Source of the DNA: Gadus chalcogrammus
Lineage: Eukaryota; Chordata; Actinopteri; Gadiformes; Gadidae
Assembly (NCBI RefSeq): GCF_026213295.1
Contig: NC_079426.1
Span: 26,908,902-26,972,901 of the forward strand
Reading direction: 5' to 3'
Length of the DNA: 64,000 bases
In this document: positions 1-14,000 of the stretch, in pieces
Layout of the letters: the number at the start of each line of letters is the position of its first letter
Numbering within the stretch: the stretch's first letter is position 1
Program-made: the position numbers and the translations under genes
The notes under the pieces: generated by a model
The model's input: the letters and a program-made list of their open reading frames with translations, nothing else
Database searches by the model: none
Told to the model about the DNA's origin: nothing

Positions 1-1173
1 ATCTGATAATAAGGATGGGTTTCTTAAAAGGACATGCAAATGAGGACATGTAGTCATAGGTTTGATTGAAATACTAAATGTTTCATCATTACTAATGTAT
101 TACGTCACTTCTAAACCTGGCCTGGGGAAAATAAATCTCCAAGAGACAGCAGCTATTGAAATAGCATTATAACCTGCAAACTTGATACCCACATGGACGG
201 CCCCCTGTTAGGAGAGGAGAGGGTCTGTGGGCGTCACGGCTGGAGGGGCAGCCTGATGATAATGCTTTCAACGTTCATGTCGCTGTGTGTTGGTGTGGCT
301 GTGTGTGTGTCTGTGTGTGAGAGAGAGAGAGTGTGTGCGTGTGTGTGTGTGTGTTTGAGCAAGCTTTTACAAGTGTGTGGTGTGTGTTTGTAGAGTGTGA
401 GAGGTGGGTGGGAACAGGAATACCTCTTGTCTCCGCTCTGCCTAAAACCGTGTGCTGTAACAGCAGTCAAGTGGCCCTTGATGGTCAATGACTTTCCTCG
501 CTGGAGAGGAGACAACAACAGAGCATGCATAATCATCACACTGTGAGTCCACAGTGCAAACCTCATTCAAAGTTCAAACACATGCTAGAAAGGAGCAAGG
601 GCTTGCTCTCTGCCTGGCCAACGACCATGGCATACAGGAATCAACTCCAGTTTCTGGTGTTGGTTTTGGCCCCTGGTCCACCCCCAAAGGAACAAGCCTG
701 CTGACTAGTCCCTTATCAGACCCGCGTCTCCAAATATCAGCTCCTTTGACAGCTGACTGCTCACCACCCCTCCCACCATGGTGCCGTCATTTGGGTGCAG
801 AGGGTTATGGAGGGCTTGCTACACCCTCTTCCACATATCCAAAACACTGGGTCCACTGAGTGTTTTGGATATATGCCAGAAGTTTCAACATGGGGAAAGC
901 TTAGCGGTAGGGCAAAATCTGTGTGCGCTCAGCTGGGCGGCAAACGCTTCCTGGTCTAACAGCCGCGATTGTAACTGCCTCCCCTCTGCCACCCTTCCCT
1001 CAATCTAAATGATTTGAGGCGGCGAGTTGCTGCGCGGCGATGTGAAAGCAGCATAAGTGACGTGAGAAAATGTTAATGAGTTTTGATTTGGAACAAAGTC
1101 ACTCACTTCAGGGTTTTTCACAAAACTTAATAATTCACAAATACTTACACCTTATATTTCCCTTCCAATCCAT

Positions 1174-1176
1174 ACA

Positions 1177-1272
<96 letters not shown>
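1174..1272. repeat. (CA)n microsatellite
   Basis: About 48 uninterrupted CA units, followed by more CA-rich sequence. It produces spurious poly-TH and poly-CV reading frames on the two strands. Confidence 0.97.
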
Positions 1273-1273
<1 letters not shown>

Positions 1274-2079
1274 CATGCAGGCACTACCTGTTTCCAGTTA
1301 GTGTTACATGGGCACCTCAGACACACACACAATTGCTCAACTGCATCCGTCCTCTAACATACCAATCACAGAAGGTGTTCTCCAGAAGCCACTAAGATAT
1401 GTATGCATTGATTCATTTATCTTCATGAAAGGATGAGACGAGAGCAGAAGAAGAAGAGGAAGAAAGGAATAGGAATCAAACAAAGTTGTTTGAGGCTGAA
1501 AAAGGGAAAATATATGCCTTTGGTCTTGTTCGCCAACTTAAGATGCGATGATATGTTAATGAGCACAGCTGTCCACAAACACCTCCACATCACAAACATG
1601 TACTCACACACGCACAGACACACGTATTTCACTCAAACATCTGCACATCACAAACAAGTACTCACACACGCACAGACCTGCGTGTTACATAAAATTATTT
1701 CTATCTCTTGTGGAAATAGGCCAGATCAGTGTTTGGTGTTTGGGGGTGACATTGTTTGATCAAGTTACCTGTTTTTAGTTTGCTATGAAGTATTGCTTCC
1801 GTAGTGGCTAATGTTGTGCTGCCATGATCAATATCGATAGTCAGTATAAGACCCACAGACACACGCATTCAGGCACACAGCTACACACAAAAACATACAC
1901 ACAAATAAATACACATGTGTGTATGCGCACACACATTTGCACGCACGTATGAAAGCATTCACAAAAAACAGATCCGCACTCATACACTGTCCATCTCATT
2001 CTCTCTTTCTGACGAATTGGTCAGAGGGAGGCTGATGGCTTGATCTGATAAATACAACGGCACTTCCAATAATGGTCTA

Positions 2080-2300
2080 CTGCGTGTGTATGAGTGTGTG
2101 TGTGTTGTGTTTGCGCACATACATGCACTTGTGTATGTGTCTGTATGCAGTAATAAGTATGTGTGTGGCTTAGTGTGTAAATGCGTGAGTTTAGAAAATG
2201 GTGTGTGTGTATATGTGTGTGTGTGTGTATATGTGTGTGCGTGTGCGCGTGTGTGCGTTTGTGTGTGTGCGTTTGTATGTGCGTGTTTGTATGTGCGTGA
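2080..2300. repeat. TG-rich degenerate microsatellite
   Basis: Imperfect (TG)n with TA and CG interruptions. No gene is supported; the overlapping open frames are low-complexity shadows. Confidence 0.85.
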
Positions 2301-3570
2301 GCCCATCTGTTTATGTTCATGCTCCTGGCACTTTTTTAATTTCCCCTTCAGAAACCAAAAATCTCTAACCATTAACCATTATTTCTTTATGTTGAATTCT
2401 ATTAATATGCTTGCTTATCACATTAACACACACACACAGACATGAACCGATTGTTCGAACACACAAAGACACCAGTGGTTTGAAATGCAATACATCTCAA
2501 TGGTGGACAACAGTAGGATTAGGATTCCTTTACTCGGAGTAGGGCTTTAGTCAACAAAAATGGTGGAGAAAACATTAGAATAAAATTATACTTCACGTTA
2601 TCTCAAGATGACCTTAACCGGCCACAGTGCACTCGACTCACAGGCCTATGTTATTGTCTTCCTGTATGTATGTGATGTCCTGCTTGTATGTAATTGTAAT
2701 TATTCACAGCGAATGTACTTTACAGCCCAAGACAAATTTCTCCTTGTGGGACAATACATTTTCTTATCTTACTCTACCTGTTAGTCCTAATATCAAGTAA
2801 GTGGTGTTTCAAGGAAGTCAGTGGGTTCAGATCCACTCTCGGTCAGAGCCTGACTGGGTTATGTCCGAGATTCAGGGCAAAGCGTGTCACACCGAAAAAA
2901 CAACATCTTATGCCTTACAATTTTAGATGATACTTCATACATCATCCTTTTACTTCCTCTGCATGCTTTTCTATAGTCTTTTACAACCAAATGCTGCTAG
3001 ACCAACAACTTTTTTGGTATCAATTTGTTTTGTTGCTGACTTAATGTTATGTAAGTTAGGACTAGAACTCTTCTTTGAGTTGGGGTTAGAGGTCAAAGTT
3101 GTAAAAAACCAGGGTGTGCTCGTGTCTTGAGTCTCATAGGACTCTAGCAAACCATATGATCATTAAAACAGAAATATACAGCGCTATCAATGTAATTTCA
3201 CTCATAATTTAACAAAATATAGACAGCAATATAGAATGCATATGAGTGCATATGGACCAACCACCAGCCTGGACCATACAGCCCTTCTAGGGAGGTGGTC
3301 TTGATGCGCTGCTGTTTCTACTTAGTCCAAAGTAGTCTCACCTTTTGCAAGATCTCTACAGCCGTACAACTTTTTCCTTGGGTGCACTGGTGCGCCTACA
3401 TTTTTAATTTGGGTGCACCAGCACGTATTTATGGTGCACCCAAGTTGTAAGTTGTTGAGAGGGGGGTGACAGCGTCTGGGCCCCCGGGCAGCTGCACCGG
3501 TTGCACGTCGATATTTACGCCACTGATTAACAATATTTTCACCATTAAATAAATGCCTTCAGTAAGACCT

Positions 3571-3970
3571 GGGGGGTATACCACGAACCTCGTTGAACAT
3601 ACCCAGGCTTTCTTGGGAAAACCTGGCTCGACAGAGCCGCAACTCGCAATCACAGTTAAATGGTAACACCACGCTCACTTTAGATTCAATTAGTTGAACC
3701 AGGTTTTCCGCTTTAGGCTCAATGCGCGTTCACATAAAAGGGGCGTTTCTCGCGTCATTTGACTCACCCTTATGCAAAATAAATCGCGCAAGAGCGGTGT
3801 ATTTCATCCAAGGCGAGCAATGTATTATTATGAACTCCTACGAGGAATTCAAAGTTCAAATCACAGCCAAGGGGAACACGGTTGCCCATAATATGGCTAG
3901 GGTGGCGTGCTGGCAAAAATAGCCGACCGTGTTAATTCGTAAGTGAAAAGATTCTGCATATTGTCTAAAA
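3571..3970 (+). mobile_element. PIF/Harbinger 5' fragment
   Basis: The fragment opens with a Harbinger-like terminal motif (ggggggtataccacgaac). The same kind of motif ends the Harbinger remnant near 37,780. It continues into a Myb/SANT-like coding fragment and stops abruptly where the minus-strand hAT transposase remnant begins, near 3970. No clean 3-bp target duplication could be established because one end is missing. It probably inserted into the older hAT element that surrounds it. Confidence 0.6.
3770..3950 (+). pseudogene. Harbinger Myb/SANT-like protein fragment
   Basis: The translation reads AVYFIQGEQCIIMNSYEEFK then QITAKGN...ARVACWQK, the layout of the trihelix/Myb-like DNA-binding protein encoded by Harbinger elements as their second gene. 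The related copy at 37,430-37,620 has the same spacing (an aromatic start, an E-rich helix, then KGN and a W-K-RIAD motif). After WQK the reading frame hits a stop, but the next frame continues as IADRVN. This points to a one-base loss in the run of A at about 3917-3921. It is a decayed copy, identified by family resemblance only. Confidence 0.65.
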
Positions 3971-3974
3971 AATA

Positions 3975-4583
3975 TTATGTATCATCATCCCTTTTACCCC
4001 CATATATGTGGGGCCCCATGAATTGCGAGCCCAAGTACCGGGAATGCACTCGATCTCCGACCCAATATCGGACGTGCACATCAAGTTGCTTGCTTTTAGT
4101 GGCGTGGTTCAACGTCTCAAATATCAAAACAAAATCAGCCTTGTTGACGCTGCAGATTTGCTCGTTTCGGATGAAAGGCGCTAGGCGAGTTATATCCGCC
4201 GTTTTGTCCCTTCCAGCAGTAAAGGTGCTCGCGATTTGAGAGTCAGGGAACATCAAACCGAAGAGATCTCATATCCCCTCATTCGAGTTGTAGGACTGGT
4301 GCTTGACCACTGTGTTTAGAATCCACAACACCTCCGCTTTCAGTGTTGGTGTCGCACCAAATGCTACCCTCAGGTCAGTGCTAGCAGCGCGGACCGTCTG
4401 CGGCGGTGGCGCCGGGGCAGAGATGCAAAACGTAGAAATGGCTGGGGTCTGTGTGTGGCTCCTGGCAGAGGTTTTATGTTTTTGGCTCTGCATATGGCTG
4501 ACGACAGCCTTAATCACATGGTGCCGAGCTTGAATGTAGGCTACTTTTGCACGGAATGCATCTGGCCTGTTCTGGGTTGGCAA
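3975..4583 (-). pseudogene. hAT transposase N-terminal/central fragment
   Basis: Two stretches in one frame read QNRPDAFRAKVAYIQARHHV and MFPDSQIASTFTAGRDKTA, followed by APFI and QLDVHVRYW...SRYLGSQFMG. This order is typical of a large fish hAT family, including the cysteine/histidine-poor N-terminus that precedes the DDE core. One in-frame TGA (about 4260-4262) follows NSNEGI, with an expected DLFGLMFPDS immediately after. This is consistent with a CGA-to-TGA transition. Similarity ends after QFMG, so the RNase-H core and dimerisation domain are missing. Confidence 0.7.
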
Positions 4584-5277
4584 CGGACGCTAGCCAACCT
4601 CGGAAACGGACGTCTTCCAGCCAACTGACGTTGAACTTGCATTTACCCATTGTTGCAGACTAGCTAGCAAGCGCGCAGACATCCGTTTATATATGCAGCT
4701 AGCAAGAAAGTAGCCCCTCGTACATCTCCTTCTTGAAAAGTCCTGCGAGAAAAATAAAAAATTAAATAACCCTGCCCCGACAAATTTAAGACCTCCGAGT
4801 TATAAATTTAAGACCAGCATATGACATTTTTGACGAATTTAAGACTTTTTAAGGCCTTAAATTTAGAAAAACGAATTTAAGACTTTTTAAAGGGGGCCTA
4901 TTATGCTTTTCCGTTTTTTCCTTCTCCTATTGGGCTTTACATACGTTTTGGGGTATATAAATGGTTGGCAAAGTTACAATACCATAAAATTCCCGCAAGG
5001 GGGAGTAAATGACTACCGCAAATCACTGTTACCGAGCTACCTAGAAACGGCTCGTTGGGATTTTCTCCGCGGCTTTCTTTTACTTCCGGTACATGGTGAC
5101 GTAAGCATGTACTTTTGCTGGGAGTCAATGGGAGAGCGTCATCAATGACCTTTTGCTGCGTTCCTGGACACGCTGGGGTCGGGGAATGGATCGTAAAACA
5201 AGAGTTTGAGTAGAGAAGTAGATGGACAGAAAGACATAATACTATTTATATATTATATATATATAATATTGGCTAGA

Positions 5278-7062
5278 ATGTGTTTTCTTGGTGGTGAAGG
5301 GACCTCTCCCTTGTATGGTTTGCCAAAGGCAGAGCCTTCACGTAGCCGTTGGCTAGATTTCATTTTTAACCCTATTCCACCGACTTTACCGAGCCTTTTT
5401 CTGTGTCGCCTCCACTTCACGGATGGCTGCTTCAGCAACCTGCGTGAAGATGACTCTCAACATGTAAGTAAACCTATAATAACAAAAGTGTCTGTGTTGT
5501 GTGTAATATAAGTTTGGGTAATTAACCCTACCATTTCCTACCATTAAAATAATTCATTCTGTAGCTAGCTGCTAGTCTTGTTGCGAGGCTGGTTAATCTT
5601 CCACAAACCTTTTGCGGGATCTCAAACTACAATTCTAAACTGTCTGTAAAATGAGAGCTAGCCTTATGTGAGGTGTTACTATAAGGTGGGTTAAATGGTT
5701 CCTGTTTCAGATGTTGTTAGCTTGTACTGTGTAAAATCATTTTTCGTCGTGATTTATGTGTGATAATTTTAGCAGGACTGCAGTGCCCATAATCGCCCCT
5801 TTCTACACGTCGGATGCCAGACTGACACGCCTCAGATTATATCGACGGGAACCCAAACAAACTCGCCGGTGGGAATGCATTCTGTGGGAATACAAAGTGC
5901 ACGGTTGAAGTCGACATCAGGCGGCACACAGTTGTCCATGGGATCGATAAAGGCACACGTAAGAAGCAAAGGTATGTAGCCACTAAGAGTTTTTAGTGAC
6001 TTAGTATGCAATCCATGCGAAACTTTGTGAGCATCTTTTTCCTGTGTATTCGGATGTGTTGTTTTTTTTGGTTTACCTAGAATCTGCAGTCCAATAATCT
6101 ATTTGAAGATTCGCCCTTGCTGATGTTGCTAGAATATGGGCTATACATACATTCATGTATCACATACTTACTTTCTACTAACAATTCGATAAAAGCATTG
6201 GCTAAACAACTTCATAACCAAATAGGATATGGTTTATATTTGCAAATGGCTTCTTGCATTTGTGATGGGTAACCAAGGTTTACTCTGCAGTGTTACTCCA
6301 TTACCAAGGAAAAAACTGCTAAATTATTATTTTTCAGTTTCTAATACGATTTGTTTCTGTTATTTGTAGCCATGCAGACACAGGTGTCTCCTGTCAGTGC
6401 AGACTTCGGAACAACCTCTCTTTTGCCACACTCACTGCTGACTTCAACACCAATAAAGGGCCCAGGCTGGTGACCTAGCAAGAGACCACGGCTTGAGTTG
6501 GAGGAAGAGGAGGAGAGTGACTCCTCAAGTCATTCCACAGTCTGATACTGTGTTTTTCTCCAAAGAATGTGTTTTTTCCCTTCATGGGAATGTTGTGCAG
6601 GTAATAATTTACACCATCTCGTAATTGTCAAAGCCATTGATTGGAATGATTGTCAGGCACACTCTGTGTTGTTTAATGGCGGTGCTTTTTTTTTTACCAT
6701 AAGTTGTATCTTGCATCAATGCACCACAATGAAAATGCATCACAGGAGCAAGCTACGACTTCTGCAGGGCAGGCGAAGAGTGGGGAAGGTGTTGTGAAGG
6801 CCGTGAAAACAGATCCAACATTCAGTAAGATTGTAAAATATAATCTTTAAACACACACACACACATCAGTTTACAGATTGTTATGGCTACATTCATTAGT
6901 ATGTTAATGCTATATCTTCCAGACTATATACATGACCTCATGAGGCTGCTCATGGAGGTTTTTGAGGACCCAACATCATTTGAAGAGGAAATGAAGACTA
7001 TCCCCATCCCTCCAGACCTTTCAGCGGAATATACACACACTCCCAAGGCTGAGCTGGTTGCC
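5278..7062 (+). pseudogene. Kolobok THAP-domain transposase, deleted and broken
   Basis: Exon 1 (5278-5463, donor GTAAGT) encodes a THAP zinc finger: YGLPKAEPSRSRWLDFIF, then LFLCRLHFTDGCF, with C-x2-H intact. The N-terminal ligand pair reads C-F-L-G-G, so the second cysteine of the usual CxxxC appears lost. Exon 2 (5773-5971) joins in phase and repeats short GTQ motifs, ending KAHVRSK. Exon 3 (from 6368) contains PSKRPRLELEEEEE but has two in-frame stops. Further coding traces are at about 6724-6830 and 6890-7062 (IPIPPDLSAEYTHTPKAEL), which matches the end of Kolobok transposases. The DDE core is absent. An hAT MITE sits in the last exon at 7070. Confidence 0.7.
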
Positions 7063-7069
7063 CGTCACG

Positions 7070-7267
7070 CAGGGGCGGCCTTCCCTACAGGCGGGTCAGG
7101 CGGCCGCCTAGAGCGCCATCTAGAGGGGGAGCGCAAAATATAAAATGCGCCCGAAAAAAAAAAAAAAAAAATTACTTATTGGCCACGTCTCCCCGTCAAC
7201 AATCGCTTCATACCCCCCCCCCCCCCCCCCCTCGCCTAGAGCGCCAAATGTGCTGGGGCCGCCCCTG
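7070..7267. mobile_element. 198-bp hAT MITE with perfect 8-bp TSD
   Basis: TIRs CAGGGGCGGCC / GGCCGCCCCTG are flanked by identical CCGTCACG (7062-7069 and 7268-7275). Eight-base duplication plus a CAG..CTG end defines hAT. Inside are a poly-A run, a poly-C run and two copies of 'cgcctagagcgcc'. It interrupts a Kolobok coding exon: removing it joins the coding stretch KAELVARH to VSRFNQ. Confidence 0.93.
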
Positions 7268-8441
7268 CCGTCACGTCTCCCGCTTCAATCAAAAGGTGGT
7301 CTGAAGCCTACGAAGTCACCAGATGGGAACTGCTGCCATATCCGCTGCACCACACGACGGGATGACGACCCGACAACTATGTCCTAAATATCCCCAACAC
7401 CAGCTTACAAAGCTGCGATAGGCAAGATGCCTGAAACGCCTAAGGGACAAGGAGCGGAACTTTCTGTTAAACTGTTTTCAACAATAACCTCTTATAGGCT
7501 GGGCCTATACTGGGCCTTACTGTGCAGCCCCCACCTCCAAACGAAACCAACTCTTTTTGAATGGTCTGACCATGCTCAACATAAAAAAAATAGTTGGCTT
7601 CGTTAGGAGGTGAGGGTGCACGGTAAGGCCCCGTGGCTCGCGGCCTTATAGTTTGTTTTTCTTTTAATGGTAAATTGATTCAAATCACATAATAATATTA
7701 ATAGTATAATATTGCTTTTGTTTTGTTTAGTGGGAGCTTACAGCCAAAATGACTTACTCTTCATCTGTTGTGTGCCTCACAGGTCCATAATCATACTTGT
7801 AGATATTGTAGATATTTTGTAGACTGTATGTGTTTGTGTGCATGTTGTGTCATGCAGGTTATTGATTCTGGCACTTGGCTCATTCATCTTGGTACCTAAT
7901 AAATACAATAAGACAAAATAACTACTGTGTAAAGTGACCTTGACATCACTGAGACATGACTGCATAGGACAATACAGATTCAGGAAGCAACATCTGTTTT
8001 CCAGTCATACTTTTATTGAACTTTTTTTTTCACTGATTAGTTCTACATAACAATGTATTGCTATTGTAAACATGGCTGAGACAACAGTGAACAGGTGAGA
8101 TTTCTCGTAACTGGTATTGCTGAAGCAACATCTATTCGAGTAGGATTGTTATTTACAAAAAATGTTATCACTAACGAATTCACATAACAAACATGGTACA
8201 GTTGGCTGGAACTACAGCAAACGGGTGAGAATGATGAGATTACTTGTTTTCTATTACAAGTGGACTATATTACTGTTGCTATATGGTAGAGATGATCTAA
8301 ACATGCAATATAGTTAATTATAAGGTTTTGTAATGATAGTGGTAGGCTACTCATCTTCTGAGGATATATATCCTCCGAAGATGATATATTACATGACATC
8401 GTTCTCAAACTGTAGCTTAGCCTAAAGCTCATCAGTTTTAC

Positions 8442-8857
8442 CTTTGGGATTACTCTACAGCAGACGTTCTTCACTTCGTTGGGCATAGTGGCACAATTCC
8501 CACAGTTGCACCTAGGTAGTAGAGATGTTATAAGTTATAACGGTGTATTTTGATGGACAAAAGTAGTCAACAATATGCCATGTCGGGACATAAAAAGCTT
8601 GTTACGGACCCTTGAAGAGTACGAGTAGTCTACTAGCCGCAAGCTAAGTCTGAAAAGCTACGCTAAATACATGATAAATCGCGTGTGTGTATAATAGCAT
8701 AAACAAAAACGTACTACTGTGAAATGTCCTGGTCCATTCTACGACTAAAATAGCGCTCGTCATTAGCGTCGTCTGCTCCATTATCGCTTTCGGGGTCCGA
8801 CTCAGGCTCAAATTGGTAAGGTAGCACTGAAGCCGTGCCTGAAGAGACGTCAGCACC
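8442..8857 (-). CDS. P2X7-C-terminus-like two-exon gene in Kolobok
   Basis: Exon A (8718-8857) reads PYQFEPESDPESD followed by an acidic stretch and ends at a GTAGTA donor in phase 2. Exon B (8442-8511) has a CAG-type acceptor and reads CNCGNCATMPNEVKNVCCRV before a GTAAAA donor. The phases match exactly. The acidic PYxFEP leader and the C-x-C-x2-C...CC motif are characteristic of the intracellular ballast-like domain of P2X7 receptors and of many unannotated fish and invertebrate proteins. The later part of that domain was not found downstream, so the gene is probably truncated. Its position inside the transposon, opposite the transposase, suggests it is Kolobok cargo and not a host gene. 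Confidence 0.6.
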
Positions 8858-9161
8858 CTGTCAGCACCAAGATTCTAAATGCCTCAAAATTCTAAGCAAC
8901 AGGGTGTTTCACATAGGGGTTGTGATACTCATAAAGTATGAGAAAAAAATAATGTGCTAGACAACCCTTTATTGTTTTAAATCAATTCTATGAGGTCAAA
9001 CAAATTAAATAATGAACAGTAAATAGGGGCATAATAGGCCCCCTTTAAGACTTTTAAGACCTCCGCGGACACCCTGTAATATTCAGCAGCTAACTGTTGT
9101 GAATAATAATAATAAAAAAAACATTTCTATACACGCCTGCAGCTGTGTATTGTAATCTTAC

Positions 9162-9549
9162 TTATATGATAGCAGGCCTGTCGCACCAGTTACTTAATTT
9201 GGTCAGTGCGCATGTGCCAAGCAGCCTGCAGCTCACACACACACACACAGCACGTGCAAACACATAGATACACCCCAAGCACGCACATACACACCGCATA
9301 CACACACCGCACACACACGCCAATGCGCACGGACATTCACGGAAACGCATACACACGCGCACACACACACACACACACGCACGTGCACACACCGCACGTC
9401 AAGACAAAGGAAGCGACATATGCACGGAAGCGCACACACACACCCGCACGAACACGCACTGTGCGCACACACCATACATCAAGACAAAGGCAACGACACA
9501 CTCGCCCAGGTAAGACGTTATGTTTTTTAATGTAACGGCTCCGCCATCG
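9162..9549. repeat. CA/CG-rich minisatellite units ending in 'gtaagacgttatg'
   Basis: Degenerate units alternate CA-rich tracts with 'ctcgcccaggtaagacgttatg' and 'cggctccgccatcg'. Related units occur at 22,306-22,373, 26,722-26,846 and 38,027-38,125. Together they form the outer sequence into which the 9.5-38 kb insertions have landed. No gene is seen. Confidence 0.7.
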
Positions 9550-11040
<1,491 letters not shown>

Positions 11041-11054
11041 TGAAATGAGTGTAT

Positions 11055-14000
11055 CAGTGTCCCACTCTATGGCTCCCTCTCTCTCTTTTCCACTGTGTTT
11101 CCAGAATTTATATCTATACAACGAGAAAGGATGTAATGATAACGGCAAGAAAATAAAGGCTCTATGGTCATAATAATTTAAAGATAATTAAATTAAAGTG
11201 TGTAACGAGGAAATTAGATGATCTAGTTGTGGGCCAGCAGAGGCTGAATTTTAACCGATTTCGGCCCATAACCTTAATTTTTACATCATTTTTATATCAT
11301 GAATATTTTAATATTGTCTGGAATACCTGAACCACACTTACACATTGGTGGAAGTGGATTTTCAACGGTCAGATAGGCAACAGATCTTGTTGTAACAATA
11401 ATTGAATAAAAGCTACATGGTCTATATATTATAACTAAATAATTGTATATTTATACGTATAATATATATTTATTCGATTATATTAATTAAATATTAAACC
11501 ATTTCAATCGGGAGATTTTTTTGGACTTCAGAAGGGGGGGCAGGATGCACAATACACGCTCTAGCATATCTTGTTATAACGATAATTGAATGAAAGCGAC
11601 ATGTCTACTTATAATATTATAACTAATTCATTTTATCCAAAAAAATAAATATGTATAGTATATATTTTAATATTTAATTAATTCAATGTTAAACCAATGT
11701 ATTTCAATCACAAGATTTTTTTCGACTTCAGAAGGGCAGCGCAGTGCACACTCTATAACGCCCACCTCGTTCTATTTTCCACAGTTAAGGTTAGGAAATA
11801 GACCGATATTCCAAGGTTTCCTTCAAAAGGCACCTTGGAATGTTTCATTTTTCCGCAGTTTAGACTTTAAATTAATAAGTTACTTTTTTAATGAACGTGA
11901 CTCGTTTTTTTAAACCGTTGTCTGGTGGCTTGTTGGGTTGGATATGTCGTTCTCGGGACCCCGGGAAATGTGTGTATACATTTTGGCATTTTCTAGCTCA
12001 AATAGGCAGGAAAAGGGGCGTCACCTTCAACAGTAGAGTAAATGTACATGAAACAGAGGTTAGTTTCTAGTCCCCATTTTTTGTGGGATGGAGGTGTACA
12101 TTTGTGGAGGTGTTAAGTTGTGTAGACAAAGCTGGCCTGTGGCCAAGTTTTTGAAGTCTGGGGTCAAAAGGTCAAAAGTCAAGGCACCACGCCGCTTATG
12201 AGATAACAAAAAGTTAATTATCTCATAACATTTTGTCATTATTAAAGAGAGGCCTGATTCTCAGATGTGCATGTTGGATGGCTAGATTGTAGGTCTGGGA
12301 AGAACTTCAGGCCAAAATCTTGCAAGCGAGCCGCTGGGTGAGGTGCAATGAAATGGAGCACTTGCTGAGTCATTTCCTGTAGGGCTGGAACCACAAGTTG
12401 ATCATCGTATGCGTCCTTTGAGATCCCCTTTGATATAAAAGAGACCCTGTGTCCTCGACTCAGTCACCTATTGCATCACTTCCTTTAAGGCTTCGGCCTC
12501 CTAATTGATCATTGTAGTATATTTGAATGCCCTCTTTAATATATATGACACCACCACCACTGGGACGTTGCAACAATTCCCCATATCCATATGGGGGGAT
12601 GCTTGTGGACAGTAGGGGCGTACACTAGACATAAATAGGAAGCACACTCAGGAGGAGGAATGACCTCTCACACATATTTCATTAATTTTTTCAAATAACC
12701 CTGCCTTGTTAAATCAATGAGCTTGGTGTTTTGCTTTCAAGAATAGTTTATAGACTGTGTCACTTTAAAATCTGTCCATTCGCGTTTCTTAGAGTGACGT
12801 AACGAGCCATCAGACAAAGATAAAAAAAAAACGAGTCAAGTTAATTAAAAAAGTAAATTATTAATTGCAAGTCTAAACTGCAGAAAATAGAAACATCCAA
12901 GGTGCCTTTTGAAGGAAACCTTGGAATATCTGTCTATTTCCTAACCAGCGTACCCTAATTTACGACAAAAACAACACAATTGACGGCAGCTCCGTTTCCG
13001 CCCTTGACCAATATGGTTTTTGGAGCCATGTAACCATAGCAACCATGAGAGTCACGTGACATTGACGCAGGCCCATTGAAAAGAAAAGGGCAAAAAACAT
13101 AGGCATGTAAAATGTTTAAAGCCGTTATTGTATTCAATTAATTAAATATTAAATATATATTATATACAGTGTTTCCCCCAGAAAATGTCTTAGTCAAGGT
13201 GGTGAAGGAGCGGGGGGGGATGTCTCCGTTTCAATTCCATTCAAAAAGCCTTATGGCACGACCAATGTTGTAACAGTATTACTGATGTATTATTGATCTT
13301 TATTTTTTACACCTGATGGAAGTATGTTTTCTTTCCCTACGAGAGTTTTCTACTTTGTTAATGCATAATAATTAAAAAATATATTACTTAAAAAAAGGCG
13401 GGGGCCCTATTGTTGTTAAGGCGGCCGCCTTAACAACACAGTACTGGGGGAAACACGATATATAAATATACCATTATTTCGTTATAATATTATAAGTAGA
13501 CCATAGCTTTTATTCTTTTATCGTTGTAACAAGATCTGCATCTGACCATTGACCAGCCTGAATGAAATTCATATTGACGGTAGACTATGGCCCTATATCC
13601 CTATTCTCGCACACCCATCTTGAATATAATTGACCATTCTCGTTGCTTCGAGGAAGTCTGGTGGTCTCCGTATATAATAAATAAATGAATAAATATCCTA
13701 AAAACGATCCCATAGGAAAGATGCTCACAGCGTCTATTAGAGCCGTAGTCGGGTTAATACAGGAGTGAATGGGTTGCTGGAGCACCCGCTCTGAACGTCA
13801 AACATCACGTTGGGTAGCGTAACATTGCAGTGAATCGAACCCCCTCTACGTCTGCAGACGCCGCCGAAGGGTACCTTTCCCTCAGCGACCGACGCTAGAG
13901 TGCCCTTTCCAACAGTCGGTATCTGACGTTCTCGGAGTGAGACTGTGTTTATTATTATTATTATTTCAAATAACCCTGCCTCGTTAAATGTGTCTGTGCA

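Larger units (their letters stand above)
1..3340. other. Non-coding flank with microsatellites
   Basis: I see no convincing coding exon here. The open frames are short and follow CA/TG tracts. Recognisable content is a GT/GA tract near 291-355, a long (CA)n at about 1174-1272, CA-rich sequence at 1850-1965 and a TG-rich tract at 2080-2300. Near 2700-2775 the sequence resembles the 3' tail of a LINE or SINE (a 'caaatttctccttgtgggac' stretch followed by an ATCTTA-rich tail). That last identification is weak. Confidence 0.6.
4891..9044. mobile_element. Kolobok DNA transposon with TTAA duplication
   Basis: Terminal inverted repeats AGGGGGCCTATTATGC / GCATAATAGGCCCCCT abut TTAA on both sides (4887-4890 and 9045-9048). 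TTAA duplication is shared by piggyBac and Kolobok. The THAP domain in the plus-strand gene selects Kolobok. The 4.15-kb body has two genes: a THAP transposase remnant (+) on the left and a two-exon P2X7-C-like gene (-) on the right. The catalytic DDE region of the transposase is not visible, so this is probably an internally deleted, non-autonomous copy. It lies inside an older hAT. Confidence 0.85.
3960..9076 (-). mobile_element. Decayed hAT element, split by a Kolobok
   Basis: On the minus strand the element starts at about 9076 with CAGGGTGTCCGCGGAGGTC. It continues as AAGTCTTAAA-type repeats, is interrupted by the Kolobok at 4891-9044, resumes as more 'TTAAATTCGTC/AAGTCTTAAA' repeats (4740-4886), and then carries a transposase fragment (3975-4583). 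The CAGGG terminus and the transposase both fit hAT. The other terminus and the 8-bp target duplication were not found, so the left boundary is the end of recognisable coding sequence only. Confidence 0.65.

Noticed and set aside
1070..1357. Open frames through (CA)n giving poly-TH or poly-CV proteins
   Set aside because: Pure microsatellite translation on both strands; no start context, splice structure or family similarity.
2820..2900. tRNA-like B box ('ggttcagatcc') suggesting a SINE
   Set aside because: One mismatch to the B-box consensus, no A box at the right distance and no recognisable SINE body.
3061..3130. 'cagggtgtgctcg' as the missing left TIR of the hAT ending at 9076
   Set aside because: Similarity to CAGGGTGTCCGCGG stops after eight bases and the flanks do not form an 8-bp duplication.
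4740..5100. CRISPR-like or satellite array from repeated 'aatttaagactttttaa'
   Set aside because: Irregular spacing and AT-rich; these are the subterminal repeats of the decayed hAT.
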